64,000 nt of DNA from Eunapius fragilis (taxonomy: Eukaryota > Porifera > Demospongiae > Spongillida > Spongillidae): NCBI GenBank assembly GCA_963681505.1, contig OY811971.1, forward strand, positions 8,613,991 to 8,677,990, written 5' to 3'. Positions 23,446 to 33,760 of this stretch are shown here, one piece after another. The stretch's first letter is position 1. Every line of letters begins with the position of its first letter. Under the pieces are notes generated by a model, which saw nothing but the letters and a program-made list of their open reading frames with translations, made no database searches and was not told the DNA's origin. The position numbers were made by a program, and so were the translations under genes.

Positions 23446-25716
23446 CGAAACGCTTTGTCTTTAGAAGAAAAACTTAAAGTCATTGAGCAGCTTGAGCAAG
23501 GAGGTCTCAAAGAGACATTGCCATAACCATGGGGGTTTCCAAGACCCAAATCCAGCAGATACACTGTTCAAGCGAAGTAATACGTAAAGCCATCCAAGAA
23601 ACTGCAATTCCAATGCAGTCCAAGCTTAAGACTCCTGGAGCTCACAATCCAGAGCTTGACCAGTCAGTTTACGATTGGTTTTGTAAGATGCGTAATCCTC
23701 ACAACCGGTGCAAGCCATTGCCAGTTTCAAGTGCTGCAATCCAAGTGCGTGCCAAACGCGAGGCACAGTTACGAATGATTTCAAAATTTAACGCATCATA
23801 TGGTTGGCTTGCACGCTGGCGATGGCGTTATGGTGTGGGGAAGAGTGTCTGCCTTCATGGGGAGGCTGCTGATGTCGATTTAGAAGCTGCAGAAAAGGAG
23901 ATGCAGTCACTACGGGATAAGCTTGTGGAGGGAGGATATGCCACAGATCACATCTTCAACATCAATGAGACTGGGCTCTTCTATTTTTGTATGCCTAGGC
24001 GCAGCTGATGGTTGTGATTCAAGGCAGGTAGGGAGAGGCATGAAAAGCCTGAAGACAAAGGACAGAGTAACACTGGTGTTGTGCTTAAATGCCATTGGTT
24101 CCTTCAAAATACCACCTTTAATGATATCCCGGGTGAAAAAATACACGTAGTAACGCGTTATTACGCGTGAAAATGGGACATATATAACGCCAAAACACGC
24201 GATTTTCAAGATGATTATCTCCTTGATTGTGCAATACAATAGAGTTGAATTTTGCCTATACACAAAGCGGTACAGTGTGTATAAAGTTGCAAAGACTGGT
24301 TGGTTTGGCATGCATCGTTCCGAAGATATTCACATTCAAGTACGAACTTGATTTCGCGGGAAAGTATACAAAAGCCCGCGAAATTAAGCTAGTACATTGA
24401 ATGTGAATATCATCGGAGCGATGCATGCCAAACCAACCAGTCTTTGGAACTTTATACACACTGGACCGCTTTGTGTATAGGCAAAATTCAACTCTTTTGT
24501 ATTGCACAAGCAAGGAGATAATCATCTTGAAAATCGCGTGTTTTGGCGTTATTTATGTCCCATTCTCACGCGTAATAACGCGTTACTACGTGTATTTTTT
24601 CACCCGGGATACGAACTGCTAAAACTCCACACTGTTTTAGAGATTCACCTCCTTCAATACCTTATACTCATCAGTACAATGCCTGGCTGGACAGGGAGAA
24701 GTACAAACATTGGTGGTATAACATTCTACTTCCACATATTTGTCAGTGGACTAGTGACCCTGTAGCTTTGGTGATGGACAATTTCTCAGGGCATGACATG
24801 GAATGCCAAGATCCAAAAGGCCAGGTCTCTGTGTTTCTACTGCCTGCAAACAGTACAGCCATCTTCCAGCCACTGGACCAAGGTGTAATTTCAATCATAA
24901 AAACACAGTACAAGTATCAGCTGTTGAATAAAGTAATTTAAGCTGCAGATCACTGTGATGAGCTACAGGTTTTGACCAAACACATGAGTGCATGTAGAAA
25001 GGGTCTCAAATATGGCTGTCGATCCTGCACATGTGTTAGATGCAGCTGAAATCTTCAAAGGTTGCTGGGACCGGTTAGACCCTTTAGCAGTTGCTTCATG
25101 TTGGGCAAGAGCAAAGTGTCTTCCTTTCACTGAAACTGTAAATATATCCGCTGAAAATAGGAGTTACAAGAAAAAAGTTGAAACCGAAACGCTAGAGAAC
25201 ATGTGTAAACTTTTTCAAACCTTGCATGTATGCCAAGCTAGTATGCTAGATGGACTTGGGCTGGATGAAATCTTCCATGCTAATCCGAAAGAACAGAGCT
25301 CAGCTGAGGATAGGACAGCTATCTTGCAACATTGGGTTAACATTGAAGAGGACCCAGAAATTGTGGCTGCAGAAGAGATTTGAGTGTTTGAAGAAATCTG
25401 TGCTGAATTTGACAATTCTATTACAGTATCTTCCACCAATGAGAACGGCCAGCAAAGAGGTAGTGATATCTCAATAATCTTGGAGGACGAAAATGTGCAG
25501 GTTGAAAGTGAACCAGCTTTCGACGGAGTGAAAGCTTTAACACAAATTGTAGATTTAGCAATGAATATTCATTTCAAAAGCTGGAAAGTTATGTTCTTCT
25601 TGATCTTGCAGTGTGTCTGCACGCTAGAGCCAGTGCAAAGCTACAAGCTGCACACTGCATGCCAACGCCGTAATGATTCTACAGTACGCGTACAACTGCA
25701 TACACATGTATTGTAA
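23446..25716 (+). pseudogene. Tigger-type transposase relic, copy C
   Basis: Same shared defects as A and B. The catalytic core is additionally split by the palindromic insertion after the block equivalent to IPPLMI. The C-terminal block (24988-25383) remains open as in copy A. Confidence 0.9.
24128..24608. mobile_element. 481-bp near-perfect palindromic MITE, only in copy C
   Basis: Begins CCCGGGTGAAAAAATACACG and ends with its reverse complement; the two ~225-bp arms mirror each other around ~24368. Comparison with the empty site in A and B (TGATATACGA) shows a 2-bp AT duplication at the insertion. Many CGCG and ACGCGT words give it a composition unlike the host unit. No coding capacity. 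Confidence 0.85.
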
Positions 25717-26144
25717 TCTGTATACGGCTATGAATACATCGTTGTTATGGCAATAGCCACACTGCGCATTTAAGACCATTTACAGATAAGACCACAGTTA
25801 TCTGATTGAGCTTGGTGGTTTTATTTGTGAGCGCTTACTGTATATGGCGGACAAACCAAAAAGGTGTACCAAAACAAATGGTGGGTTTTGGTGGATTAAT
25901 ATTTGGGGTCAAATGACCGCAACAAAAAAAGGACGTATCAAATGTTTCCAAATATGCATGGTCGTGCGGACAAAATAACCAGGTCAAAAAAAAAAGTGGT
26001 ATCAAAAGTTGTATAACATTTTAGCGGTTCCACGCCAAGTAATCTTCATCCACGGGGGGGAAAAATCTTGTTCCGGACCTTGGGTTTTACCTTATCGACC
26101 TTGGGATCTGTTCCATCAAACGTATTCAAAGTGCCTAAGACAAC

Positions 26145-26517
26145 ATACACATCACTCACTGGGTGTGTATGGCGCAGGATTAAGAAGTATATCAGTTTTA
26201 CGGCACTATATACACCGGTTAAATCAATTATGTGTACCACATTGTGTGTATACCACCATTCATAAGGTATATATACCCCTCATTCATCAACACATCAGCC
26301 CACTCAATGGGAGGGCAGATACTGAATCCCGAGGTATGCAGAGTATGCATGTCTCTTGGTCAATGTGGGGGGGGGGGGGGGGGGGGGGTAAACCATTGCT
26401 AGATAAAGGAGAAGAAATGGGGAGCAGAATTAATTTCAAGCACCAAAAAAAAGAAATTAAAAAATGATGGCTAATCTGGTCCCCAGACCAATTGCTATAC
26501 AAAAATGCGGGGTTGTA
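26145..26517. repeat. Tandem unit copy D, left part
   Basis: The fourth copy begins like B and C (poly-G tract, then ATGATGGCTAATCTGG at 26464) and stops at GGGGTTGTA, where the CACTA-type element is inserted. It continues at 35354. Confidence 0.9.
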
Positions 26518-26710
26518 CACTATGGAAAAAGGCAGTTATACTCGATGTGTATATATTCAATATACATAGGGTTATACGCATTTGGGTATGCTTCGGATAT
26601 ACACCATACGTATAACAGGCGTATAACTGATAAAATGTATTCATTCCTATCAGCCGCCATGTGTGAACACCTCGAGATATACACACTTGTGTATAACTGA
26701 CTGACATCGA
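26518..26710. promoter_or_regulatory. Left subterminal region with GTTATAC motifs
   Basis: Five copies of GTTATAC in both orientations (for example CAGTTATACTC, GGGTTATACGC, CGTATAACAGG, GCGTATAACTG). In plant CACTA elements the TnpA protein binds clustered subterminal motifs; by analogy these may be binding sites for a protein of this element (inference). Confidence 0.6.
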
Positions 26711-26979
26711 AATACATAATAACTGCTGTTAATGATGCTTTAATTATTGGTTTTCAAAGAGCTAACTTATCGCATGAATGGTAAGTGCGTTCAATTCAAA
26801 AGGTAAAGTTACAGTAGTCGGATTAGGATATGTTAAGTCTCACAATTGTAGTAGTTTTACAGTCCGGCGAACAAACGTGAATTTCTACGTGTGTCGCATC
26901 ATACCCAATGCTTCTGTTTATTGGAATCTTTGTCACTGTACTTTATTGCCATCACATTACTTGTCTTACTCTTTTGGAC

Positions 26980-29900
26980 AGATTGGTAATTGGTTAAGCT
27001 TTCCAACGTGACAGACCTTCACCCCAGTGACAGTGCAAGAGGTCTTGTGACAGGGTAGGCGTGGCTGCATCAGTTGAGTATGTGGCATCCATTTTGTCTA
27101 TTGTGCATGGGTATGAAATTGATGATTGGTTAAGCTTTCCAATGTGACAGACCTTCACCCCAGTGACAATGCAAGAGGTCATGTGACTGGGATAGGTGTG
27201 GCTACATCAGTTGAGCATGTGGCATCCATTTTGTCTATTGTGCATGGGTATGAAATTGGTGATTGGTTAAGCTTTCCAATGTGACAGACCTTCACCCCAG
27301 TGACATTGCAAGAGGTCATGTGACTGGGATAGGTGTGGCTACATCAGTTGAGCATGTGGCATCCATTTTGTCTATTGTGCATGGGTATGAAATTGGTGAT
27401 TGGTTAAGCTTTCCAATGCAACATACCTTCACCCCGGTGACAGTGCAAGAGGTCATGTGACTGGGGTAGGCATGGCTACATCAGTTGAACATGTGGCATC
27501 CATTTTGTCTATTGTACATGGGTATGACATTACTCGTCTTATTCTTACGGACTGATTGGTGATTGGTTAAGCTTTCCAATGTGATAGACCTTCACCTCAG
27601 TGACAGTGCAAGAGGTCATGTGACTGGGGTAGGCGTGGCTACATCAGGTGAGCATGTGGTTTCCATTTTGTGTACTGTATGTGGGTATGACATTACTTGT
27701 CTTCCTTTCACGGACGGATTGCTGGTTGGTTAAGCTTTCCAATGCAGCACACCTTCTCCCCGGTGACAGTGCAAGAGGTCTTGTGACTGGAGTAGGCGTG
27801 GCTACATCAGGTGAGTATGTGGCTTCCATTTTGTCTATTGTATGTGGGTATGACATTACATGTCTTCCTTTTACGGATGGATTGCTGGTTGGTTAAGCTT
27901 TCCAATGCAACATACCTTCACCCCGGTGACAGTGCAAGAGGTCATGTGACTGGGGTAGGCGTGGCTACATCAGTTGAACATGTGGCATCCATTTTGTCTA
28001 TTGTACGTGGGTATGACATTACTCGTCTTATTCTTACGGGCTGATTGGTGATTGGTTAAGCTTTCCAATGTGATAGACCTTCACCTCAGTGACAGTGCAA
28101 GAGGTCATGTGACTGGGGTAGGCGTGGCTACATCAGTTGAGCATGTGGTTTCCATTTTGTGTACTGTATGTGGGTATGACATTACTTGTCTTCCTTTCAC
28201 GGACGGATTGCTGGTTGGTTAAGCTTTCCAATGCAGCAAACCTTCTCCCCAGTGACAGTGCAAGAGGTCTTGTGACTGGAGTAGGCGTGGCTACATCAGG
28301 TGAGTATGTGGCTTCCATTTTGTCTATTGTATGTGGGTATGACATTACTTGTCTTCCTTTTTCGGATGGATTGCTGGTTGGTTAAGCTTTCCAATGCAAC
28401 ATACCTTCACCCCGGTGACAGTGCAAGAGGTCATGTGACTGGGGTAGGCGTGGCTACATCAGTTGAACATGTGGCATCCATTTTGTCTATTGTACGTGGG
28501 TATGACATTACTCGTCTTATTCTTACGGACTGATTGGTGATTGGTTAAGCTTTCCAATGTGATAGACCTTCACCTCAGTGACAGTGCAAGAGGTCATGTG
28601 ACTGGGGTAGGCGTGGCTACATCAGGTGAGTATGTGGCTTCCATTTTGTGTATTGTATGTGGGTATGACATTACTTGTCTTCCTTTCACGGACGGATTGC
28701 TGGTTGGTTAAGCTTTCCAATGCAGCAGACCTTCTCCCCGTTGACAGTGCAAGAGGTCTTGCGACTGGGGTAGGCGTGGCTACATCAGTTGAACATGTGG
28801 CATCCATTTTGTCTATTGTACGTGGGTATGACATTACTCGTCTTATTCTTACGGGCTGATTGGTGATTGGTTAAGCTTTCCAATGTGATAGACCTTCATC
28901 TCAGTGACAGTGCAAAAGGTCATGTGACTGGGGTAGGCGTGGCTACATCAGGTGAGCATGTGGTTTCCATTTTGTGTACTGTATGTGGGTATGACATTAC
29001 TTGTCTTCCTTTCACGGACGGATTGCTGGTTGGTTAAGCTTTCCAATGCAGCAGACCTTCTCCCCGGTGACAGTGCAAGAGGTCTTGTGACTGGAGTAGG
29101 CGTGGCTACATCAGGTGAGTATGTGGCTTCCATTTTGTCTATTGTATGTGGGTATGACATTACTTGTCTTCCTTTTACGGATGGATTGCTGGTTGGTTAA
29201 GCTTTCCAATGCAACATACCTTCACCCCGGTGACAGTGCAAGAGGTCATGTGACTGGGGTAGGCGTGGCTACATCAGTTGAACATGTGGCATCCATTTTG
29301 TCTATTGTACGTGGGTATGACATTACTCGTCTTATTCTTACGGACTGATTGGTGATTGGTTAAGCTTTCCAATGTGATAGACCTTCACCTCAGTGACAGT
29401 GCAAGAGGTCATGTGACTGGGGTAGGCGTGGCTACATCAGGTGAGTATGTGGCTTCCATTTAGTGTATTGTATGTGGGTATGACATTACTTGTCTTCCTT
29501 TCACGGACGGATTGCTGGTTGGTTAAGCTTTCCAATGCAGCAGACCTTCTCCCCGTTGACAGTGCAAGAGGTCTTGCGACTGGGGTAGGCGTGGCTACAT
29601 CAGTTGAACATGTGGCATCCATTTTGTCTATTGTACGTGGGTATGACATTACTCGTCTTATTCTTACGGGCTGATTGGTGATTGGTTAAGCTTTCCAATG
29701 TGATAGACCTTCATCTCAGTGACAGTGCAAAAGGTCATGTGACTGGGGTAGGCGTGGCTACATCAGGTGAGCATGTGGTTTCCATTTTGTGTACTGTATG
29801 TGGGTATGACATTACTTGTCTTCCTTACACGGACGGATTGCTGGTTGGTTAAGCTTTCCAATGCAGCAGACCTTCTCCCCGGTGACAGTGCAAGAGGTCT

Positions 29901-30535
29901 TGTGACTGGAGTAGGCGTGGCTACATCAGGTGAGTATGTGGCTTCCATTTTGTGTATTGTATGTTGGTATGACATTACTTGTCTTCCTTTCACGGACGGA
30001 TTGCTGGTTGGTTAAGCTTTCCAATGCAGCAGACCTTCTCCCCAGTGACAGTGCAAGAGGTCTTGCGACTGGGGTAGGCGTGGCTACATCAGTTGAACAT
30101 GTGGCATCCATTTTGTCTATTGTACGTGGGTATGACATTACTCGTCTTATTCTTACGGGCTGATTGGTGATTGGTTAAGCTTTCCAATGTGATAGACCTT
30201 CATCTCAGTGACAGTGCATGAGGTCATGTGACTGGGGTAGGCGTGGCTACATCAGGTGAGTATGTGGCTTCCATTTAGTGTATTGTATGTGGGTATGACA
30301 TTACTTGTCTTCCTCTTATCGACAGATTGCTGGTTGGTTAAGCTTTCCAATGTGACAGACCTTCTCGCCGGTGACAGTGCAAGAGGTCATGTGACAGGGG
30401 TAGGCGTGGCTACATCAGGTGAGCATATGGCATCTATTTTGTCTATTTTACGTGGGAATGACATAACTTGGTCGTACTCTTTCACACGGATTGCTTGTTT
30501 GTTAAGCTTTCCAACGTGACAGATCTTTACCCAGT
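26980..30535. repeat. Satellite array inside the CACTA element (163-bp monomers, higher-order)
   Basis: About 22 tandem monomers, each with GGTTAAGCTTTCCAATG, CAGTGCAAGAGGTC and TAGGCGTGGCTACATCAG. The first few at the left are ~139 bp; most of the rest are 163 bp, the difference being a ~24-bp block around CTTGTCTTCCTTTCACGGA. Monomer variants recur in order: near-identical blocks repeat every 489 bp (three monomers) at the left and every 815 bp (five monomers) further right. The many 70-82-codon frames on both strands are by-products of the repetition. Confidence 0.9.
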
Positions 30536-30869
30536 GACTGTGGTAGGATGCGAACTGCTTTATTGAGCTCTGTAATCTCTTTGTTCATTTTGACGCATAT
30601 TTCAAATTTCATGTCCTACAGTGGACTAAATGCTGAACATAAAGTTGTATTAGTGACGTTTTTATCAATGCTAACTTTTCATATCTGTTTGTGTTTTGTC
30701 TTGTTATTGTTCAATATCAATTATATAATTTGCTTCAGTTTTTGTTTCATATTAATGAAGTGTTGTTCACTTAATGGAATAATCTAGTAAAAGTACCTTA
30801 ACAACCATGCAGACTGCAATGAATTATACCTTTAACCAAAAACTTCATTTCATTTCAACATAACTGAAA
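30536..30869. other. Spacer between satellite and transposase
   Basis: AT-rich. It would hold the 3' untranslated end of the minus-strand transposase. No feature recognised. Confidence 0.4.
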
Positions 30870-32762
30870 TTACAATTGAACAACTGTAGTAAACAAAGGA
30901 CACACAATATTAACAACATCATGACCACAATCAAATGCTATTGGTTGTTTCTTAGCAATTGCACATCTACATATTATTCTGCTGACTGGAATAAATGTTG
31001 ATGGACCTTCTGGCTCAAAATCTGTTGCAACAATCTTCAGAGGCCAAGAGACTGTATTTTCTCCAGGATGTTGACAGAACCATTTGACTTTAGCAAATAG
31101 GTGTTTTGTTTGACTATGAACAGTAGTGATAGCTGTGTTTGGTAACTGAATGGAATGTTGAATGAAGAACTGAACTTCTCCAAATCTAAGAACTTTCTGT
31201 TCAGGATCTATTGTCCCACCTAGCTTTGGAAATATTGCCATGATTGTGCATGAACGCATTGATCTAGCTCTGATGGAAATCAAATGTTCTCCATGGGCAT
31301 GCAAGTCATAAAATTGTAAATGTGTTCGGCAAACAAATAGGGGGTGTGAAATGAACTGAGGATAAAGCCAGCTGTACACATTTGTGATGTTCTTTACTTC
31401 ATCATCAGAAAAATAGTTTTCAAATATTCTAGGACCAATTGTATGAAATTTTAATTGTACAGCATTAATTGAATTGAGAGGACAGATATAGTTTTGCGCA
31501 TATATCTGACGCTCATAGCCGTCTGTTGCTGTTTGCACCAAAGATCCTTCTCCAAACAGACTGCTTCCTTCATCAAACTGAATATAATCAAGTTTGGCAG
31601 AGGTTGATGTGGGAAAAGAAATCACATTCTGATATGAAATGAACTTTTTCATCATTTGAAGCTCAGGAGAAACCCAATTATTAAGAAATGACTGCATTAT
31701 TCCATTAAAACGTTCAAATGGAAATACCCAGAATGACGAAATTGGACCAAAATCTAAAACACATTCCTTTATGTGGCAATGTAAATGCATATTAGGTGTG
31801 CATGATTGAGACCCATATAATGTTTCAAATGTTTGGCAAAAAAGAATCAATTTTTCATCAGCTTTCTTCAAGTCTTCCTTAGATATAGAGTATTGAGATA
31901 GAATAATCGATGCCTCGACAAAGATACTCCAGCATGAGTAATGTTCAGATGGTAAAATATTATGCAGTGCGTACAAGGAATATATATTTGTCCAATTTCG
32001 CCACTGATCTGCTGTTAGGCTGCTAAACTTTGATGATATTTTATTTGGTATCCTTCCAATGCCATGTGGCACATCCATTTCGTCAACCCTGTTTTGAATT
32101 ATGTCTAATTCATTTGATGTTAACAATCCCATTTCCTTCCAAATGGTAATCATATGTTTGGCTGTACCCAGATATAAATTATGCATCGCATCAACAACAT
32201 GTTGTCGAATTATGTTGAAGTATGGTAGTTTTACAAGAGCTGAGATCCTGACACCATACATCTTTTCAATGCGCTCCTGTTGAGATAAACAAGTTGCTTT
32301 ACCTAGAGCATTCACTGCTTCATTATGCATAACTTGAGTTCTTGGTATCCAAGTTTCTCTATTAAATCCTGAATAGTCAAGCTTTTCACCAAAACTATTA
32401 CATTTAAATGTTTTCATGCACTTGGAGCATCCTTGGGTTGATGTATGACCAGTGAAGCCACACACTTTTCTGGTTGCAGGAAGATCACAGGCTACTCCAA
32501 GAAGGCAGGCTCTAATTACAACTGGAAATGGATATGACTCTGGTTTGAAAACTACTCCATCCCAAAGGGTTAGTAAATCTTCAACCAATGGTTCAAGGTA
32601 AGGATTAAGGTTGTGGGGCTCGCTAGGGCCCGGTATGCATCCAACAACAATAACATTTTCTAAAAGGTACCTTTGAGAGCGTGGCAAGTTTAAAATAGTA
32701 AGATATAGAACACCAACACTGTATTGGACATGATCAAAGGGCTGGAACCAATCAACATTCAA
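30870..32762 (-). CDS. CACTA/EnSpm (tnp2-type) transposase, C-terminal part
   Basis: 630-codon minus-strand frame with hallmarks of tnp2-family transposases: NVDWFQPFDH at the start, LAILN-like LTILNLPRSQR, a GCIPGPSEP motif, CDLPATRKVCGF with a candidate catalytic Asp, a Cys-rich GCSKC segment, and VVDAMHNLYLGTAKHM. The tail has HLHCHIKECVLDFGPISSFWVFPFERFNG, typical of the region downstream of the core. It would cut at the element's CACTA ends. The apparent start codon is a downstream Met: the protein really continues from the frame at 32771-33706, separated by one missing base. Confidence 0.88.
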   Translation of the reverse strand: MNVDWFQPFDHVQYSVGVLYLTILNLPRSQRYLLENVIVVGCIPGPSEPHNLNPYLEPLVEDLLTLWDGVVFKPESYPFPVVIRACLLGVACDLPATRKVCGFTGHTSTQGCSKCMKTFKCNSFGEKLDYSGFNRETWIPRTQVMHNEAVNALGKATCLSQQERIEKMYGVRISALVKLPYFNIIRQHVVDAMHNLYLGTAKHMITIWKEMGLLTSNELDIIQNRVDEMDVPHGIGRIPNKISSKFSSLTADQWRNWTNIYSLYALHNILPSEHYSCWSIFVEASIILSQYSISKEDLKKADEKLILFCQTFETLYGSQSCTPNMHLHCHIKECVLDFGPISSFWVFPFERFNGIMQSFLNNWVSPELQMMKKFISYQNVISFPTSTSAKLDYIQFDEGSSLFGEGSLVQTATDGYERQIYAQNYICPLNSINAVQLKFHTIGPRIFENYFSDDEVKNITNVYSWLYPQFISHPLFVCRTHLQFYDLHAHGEHLISIRARSMRSCTIMAIFPKLGGTIDPEQKVLRFGEVQFFIQHSIQLPNTAITTVHSQTKHLFAKVKWFCQHPGENTVSWPLKIVATDFEPEGPSTFIPVSRIICRCAIAKKQPIAFDCGHDVVNIVCPLFTTVVQL

Positions 32763-32770
32763 AAGAAATG

Positions 32771-33706
32771 CTAAGTTATGAGGTGAAAATTCCTAAAATC
32801 ATTCCACAAACCACCATCATAAATATCTGTTAATACTCCACTTGACACGGTTCTGTCATTCCATGCCCTGCAGAGTTGCATAAATCCAGGTCGTGACATT
32901 AACCTTTTAACATTTTCTATGATGCAATTGTAACTGTACAACTTTCTTGGTAAAAGCTTGTAAGATGACGAGCTTTTTATTGTTTTGAGAAGTGATGCAT
33001 TGCATGCAGCTTTGCGACTTTTGTGAGGATGATTGGGAAATTGAATGTATGTACAGGTTTGAATGGTATGATTTCCACCACTGTACAAGGTATCACATTT
33101 TGGGCAGACACAATACTGCCTTATGCCTGCATTTGGTAGCATTGCACGTTTTCTTAATGAATAAAGCGACGTTGGAATTTTATCCCTTAAGCTTCTTAAT
33201 ATGTGGTTTGATGGGATCAATGCATAAATTGTTTCAATAACAAACGCAACAAGATAAAGAAGTGATTGCAACCCTCTATCTGGTAAACCAAATTTCAGCT
33301 GAATAAAAGTCAAGAAACTCACCAATGTATTCACAAACGCATTCAGGCGCATTTCCTCAGGAGTTGTAGTGAGTTCTAATTCAACGTCAATTTCAGCAAC
33401 ACTTGTGTCATCTGGAGCAACATCGGCACCTTCTTCGTCTCCCGGAAGAACCTCTACTCCTGCCATTTCCAAATCTACCTCGCCCGACTCTATGCCAAAT
33501 ATGTTCTCAGCTGACTCTTCCTCTGCGCTAGCACTGTGTGTTAACTCTGGCTCGGACTCAGCTCCTTCCGAGAAGGTTGCATTCTCATTTCGCAATGGAG
33601 TAACTTTTCTGGAACATACACCAGGTATTTTGTGTCTATAGTAAGTTGCTTTTGACACACTTTGATTGCATCCCATACACACATACTCATTTCCCTCGCC
33701 GTTCAT
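32771..33706 (-). CDS. CACTA/EnSpm (tnp2-type) transposase, N-terminal part
   Basis: 311 codons. An N-terminal zinc-finger-like segment (CMGCNQSVSKATYYRHK), an acidic linker, a second Cys/His cluster (CVCPKCDTLYSGGNH...CTY), then VLTDIYDGGLWNDFRNF, which in tnp2 proteins runs straight into the DWFQPF block. Here the frame changes at a T-run (plus-strand 32781-32792) and ends at a TAG. Either a one-base deletion killed the gene, or the ribosome slips by -1 at AAT-TTT, or the base call is wrong. The start at 33706 lies only 54 bp from the divergent gene at 33761. Confidence 0.85.
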   Translation of the reverse strand: MNGEGNEYVCMGCNQSVSKATYYRHKIPGVCSRKVTPLRNENATFSEGAESEPELTHSASAEEESAENIFGIESGEVDLEMAGVEVLPGDEEGADVAPDDTSVAEIDVELELTTTPEEMRLNAFVNTLVSFLTFIQLKFGLPDRGLQSLLYLVAFVIETIYALIPSNHILRSLRDKIPTSLYSLRKRAMLPNAGIRQYCVCPKCDTLYSGGNHTIQTCTYIQFPNHPHKSRKAACNASLLKTIKSSSSYKLLPRKLYSYNCIIENVKRLMSRPGFMQLCRAWNDRTVSSGVLTDIYDGGLWNDFRNFHLIT

Positions 33707-33760
33707 TTTTAATTATTTTTGCGCGCGAAAAATCCACGTGGCTCACAAAAGCTTGCAGAA
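33707..33760. promoter_or_regulatory. Divergent promoter region of the CACTA element
   Basis: Only 54 bp separate the two opposed start codons. It contains GCGCGCGAAAA and an E-box CACGTG (33735-33740). The core promoters must overlap here or lie inside the opposite coding regions. Confidence 0.5.

Larger units (their letters stand above)
22951..25840 (+). mobile_element. pogo/Tigger-type DNA transposon, copy C
   Basis: Same termini and TA flanks; 2890 bp because of the nested 481-bp palindromic element at 24128-24608. Confidence 0.9.
20614..26144. repeat. Tandem segmental duplication, copy C
   Basis: Third unit, 5531 bp. The excess over copy B is explained by a 481-bp palindromic insertion (24128-24608) inside the Tigger relic and by a long (TG)n tract. 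Confidence 0.9.

Noticed and set aside
13456..25716. Treating the three Tigger open blocks as active transposase genes
   Set aside because: All share a stop after CMPRRS, frame changes and loss of the first catalytic Asp.
27644..30519. Dozens of 65-87-codon frames on both strands (MSMWLPFCVLYVG..., MSYPHTIDKM...)
   Set aside because: They recur with the 163-bp satellite period and are by-products of it.
33719..33760. Extending the accessory protein to an upstream TTG
   Set aside because: A good ATG at 33761 follows, and the extension would overlap the divergent promoter region.
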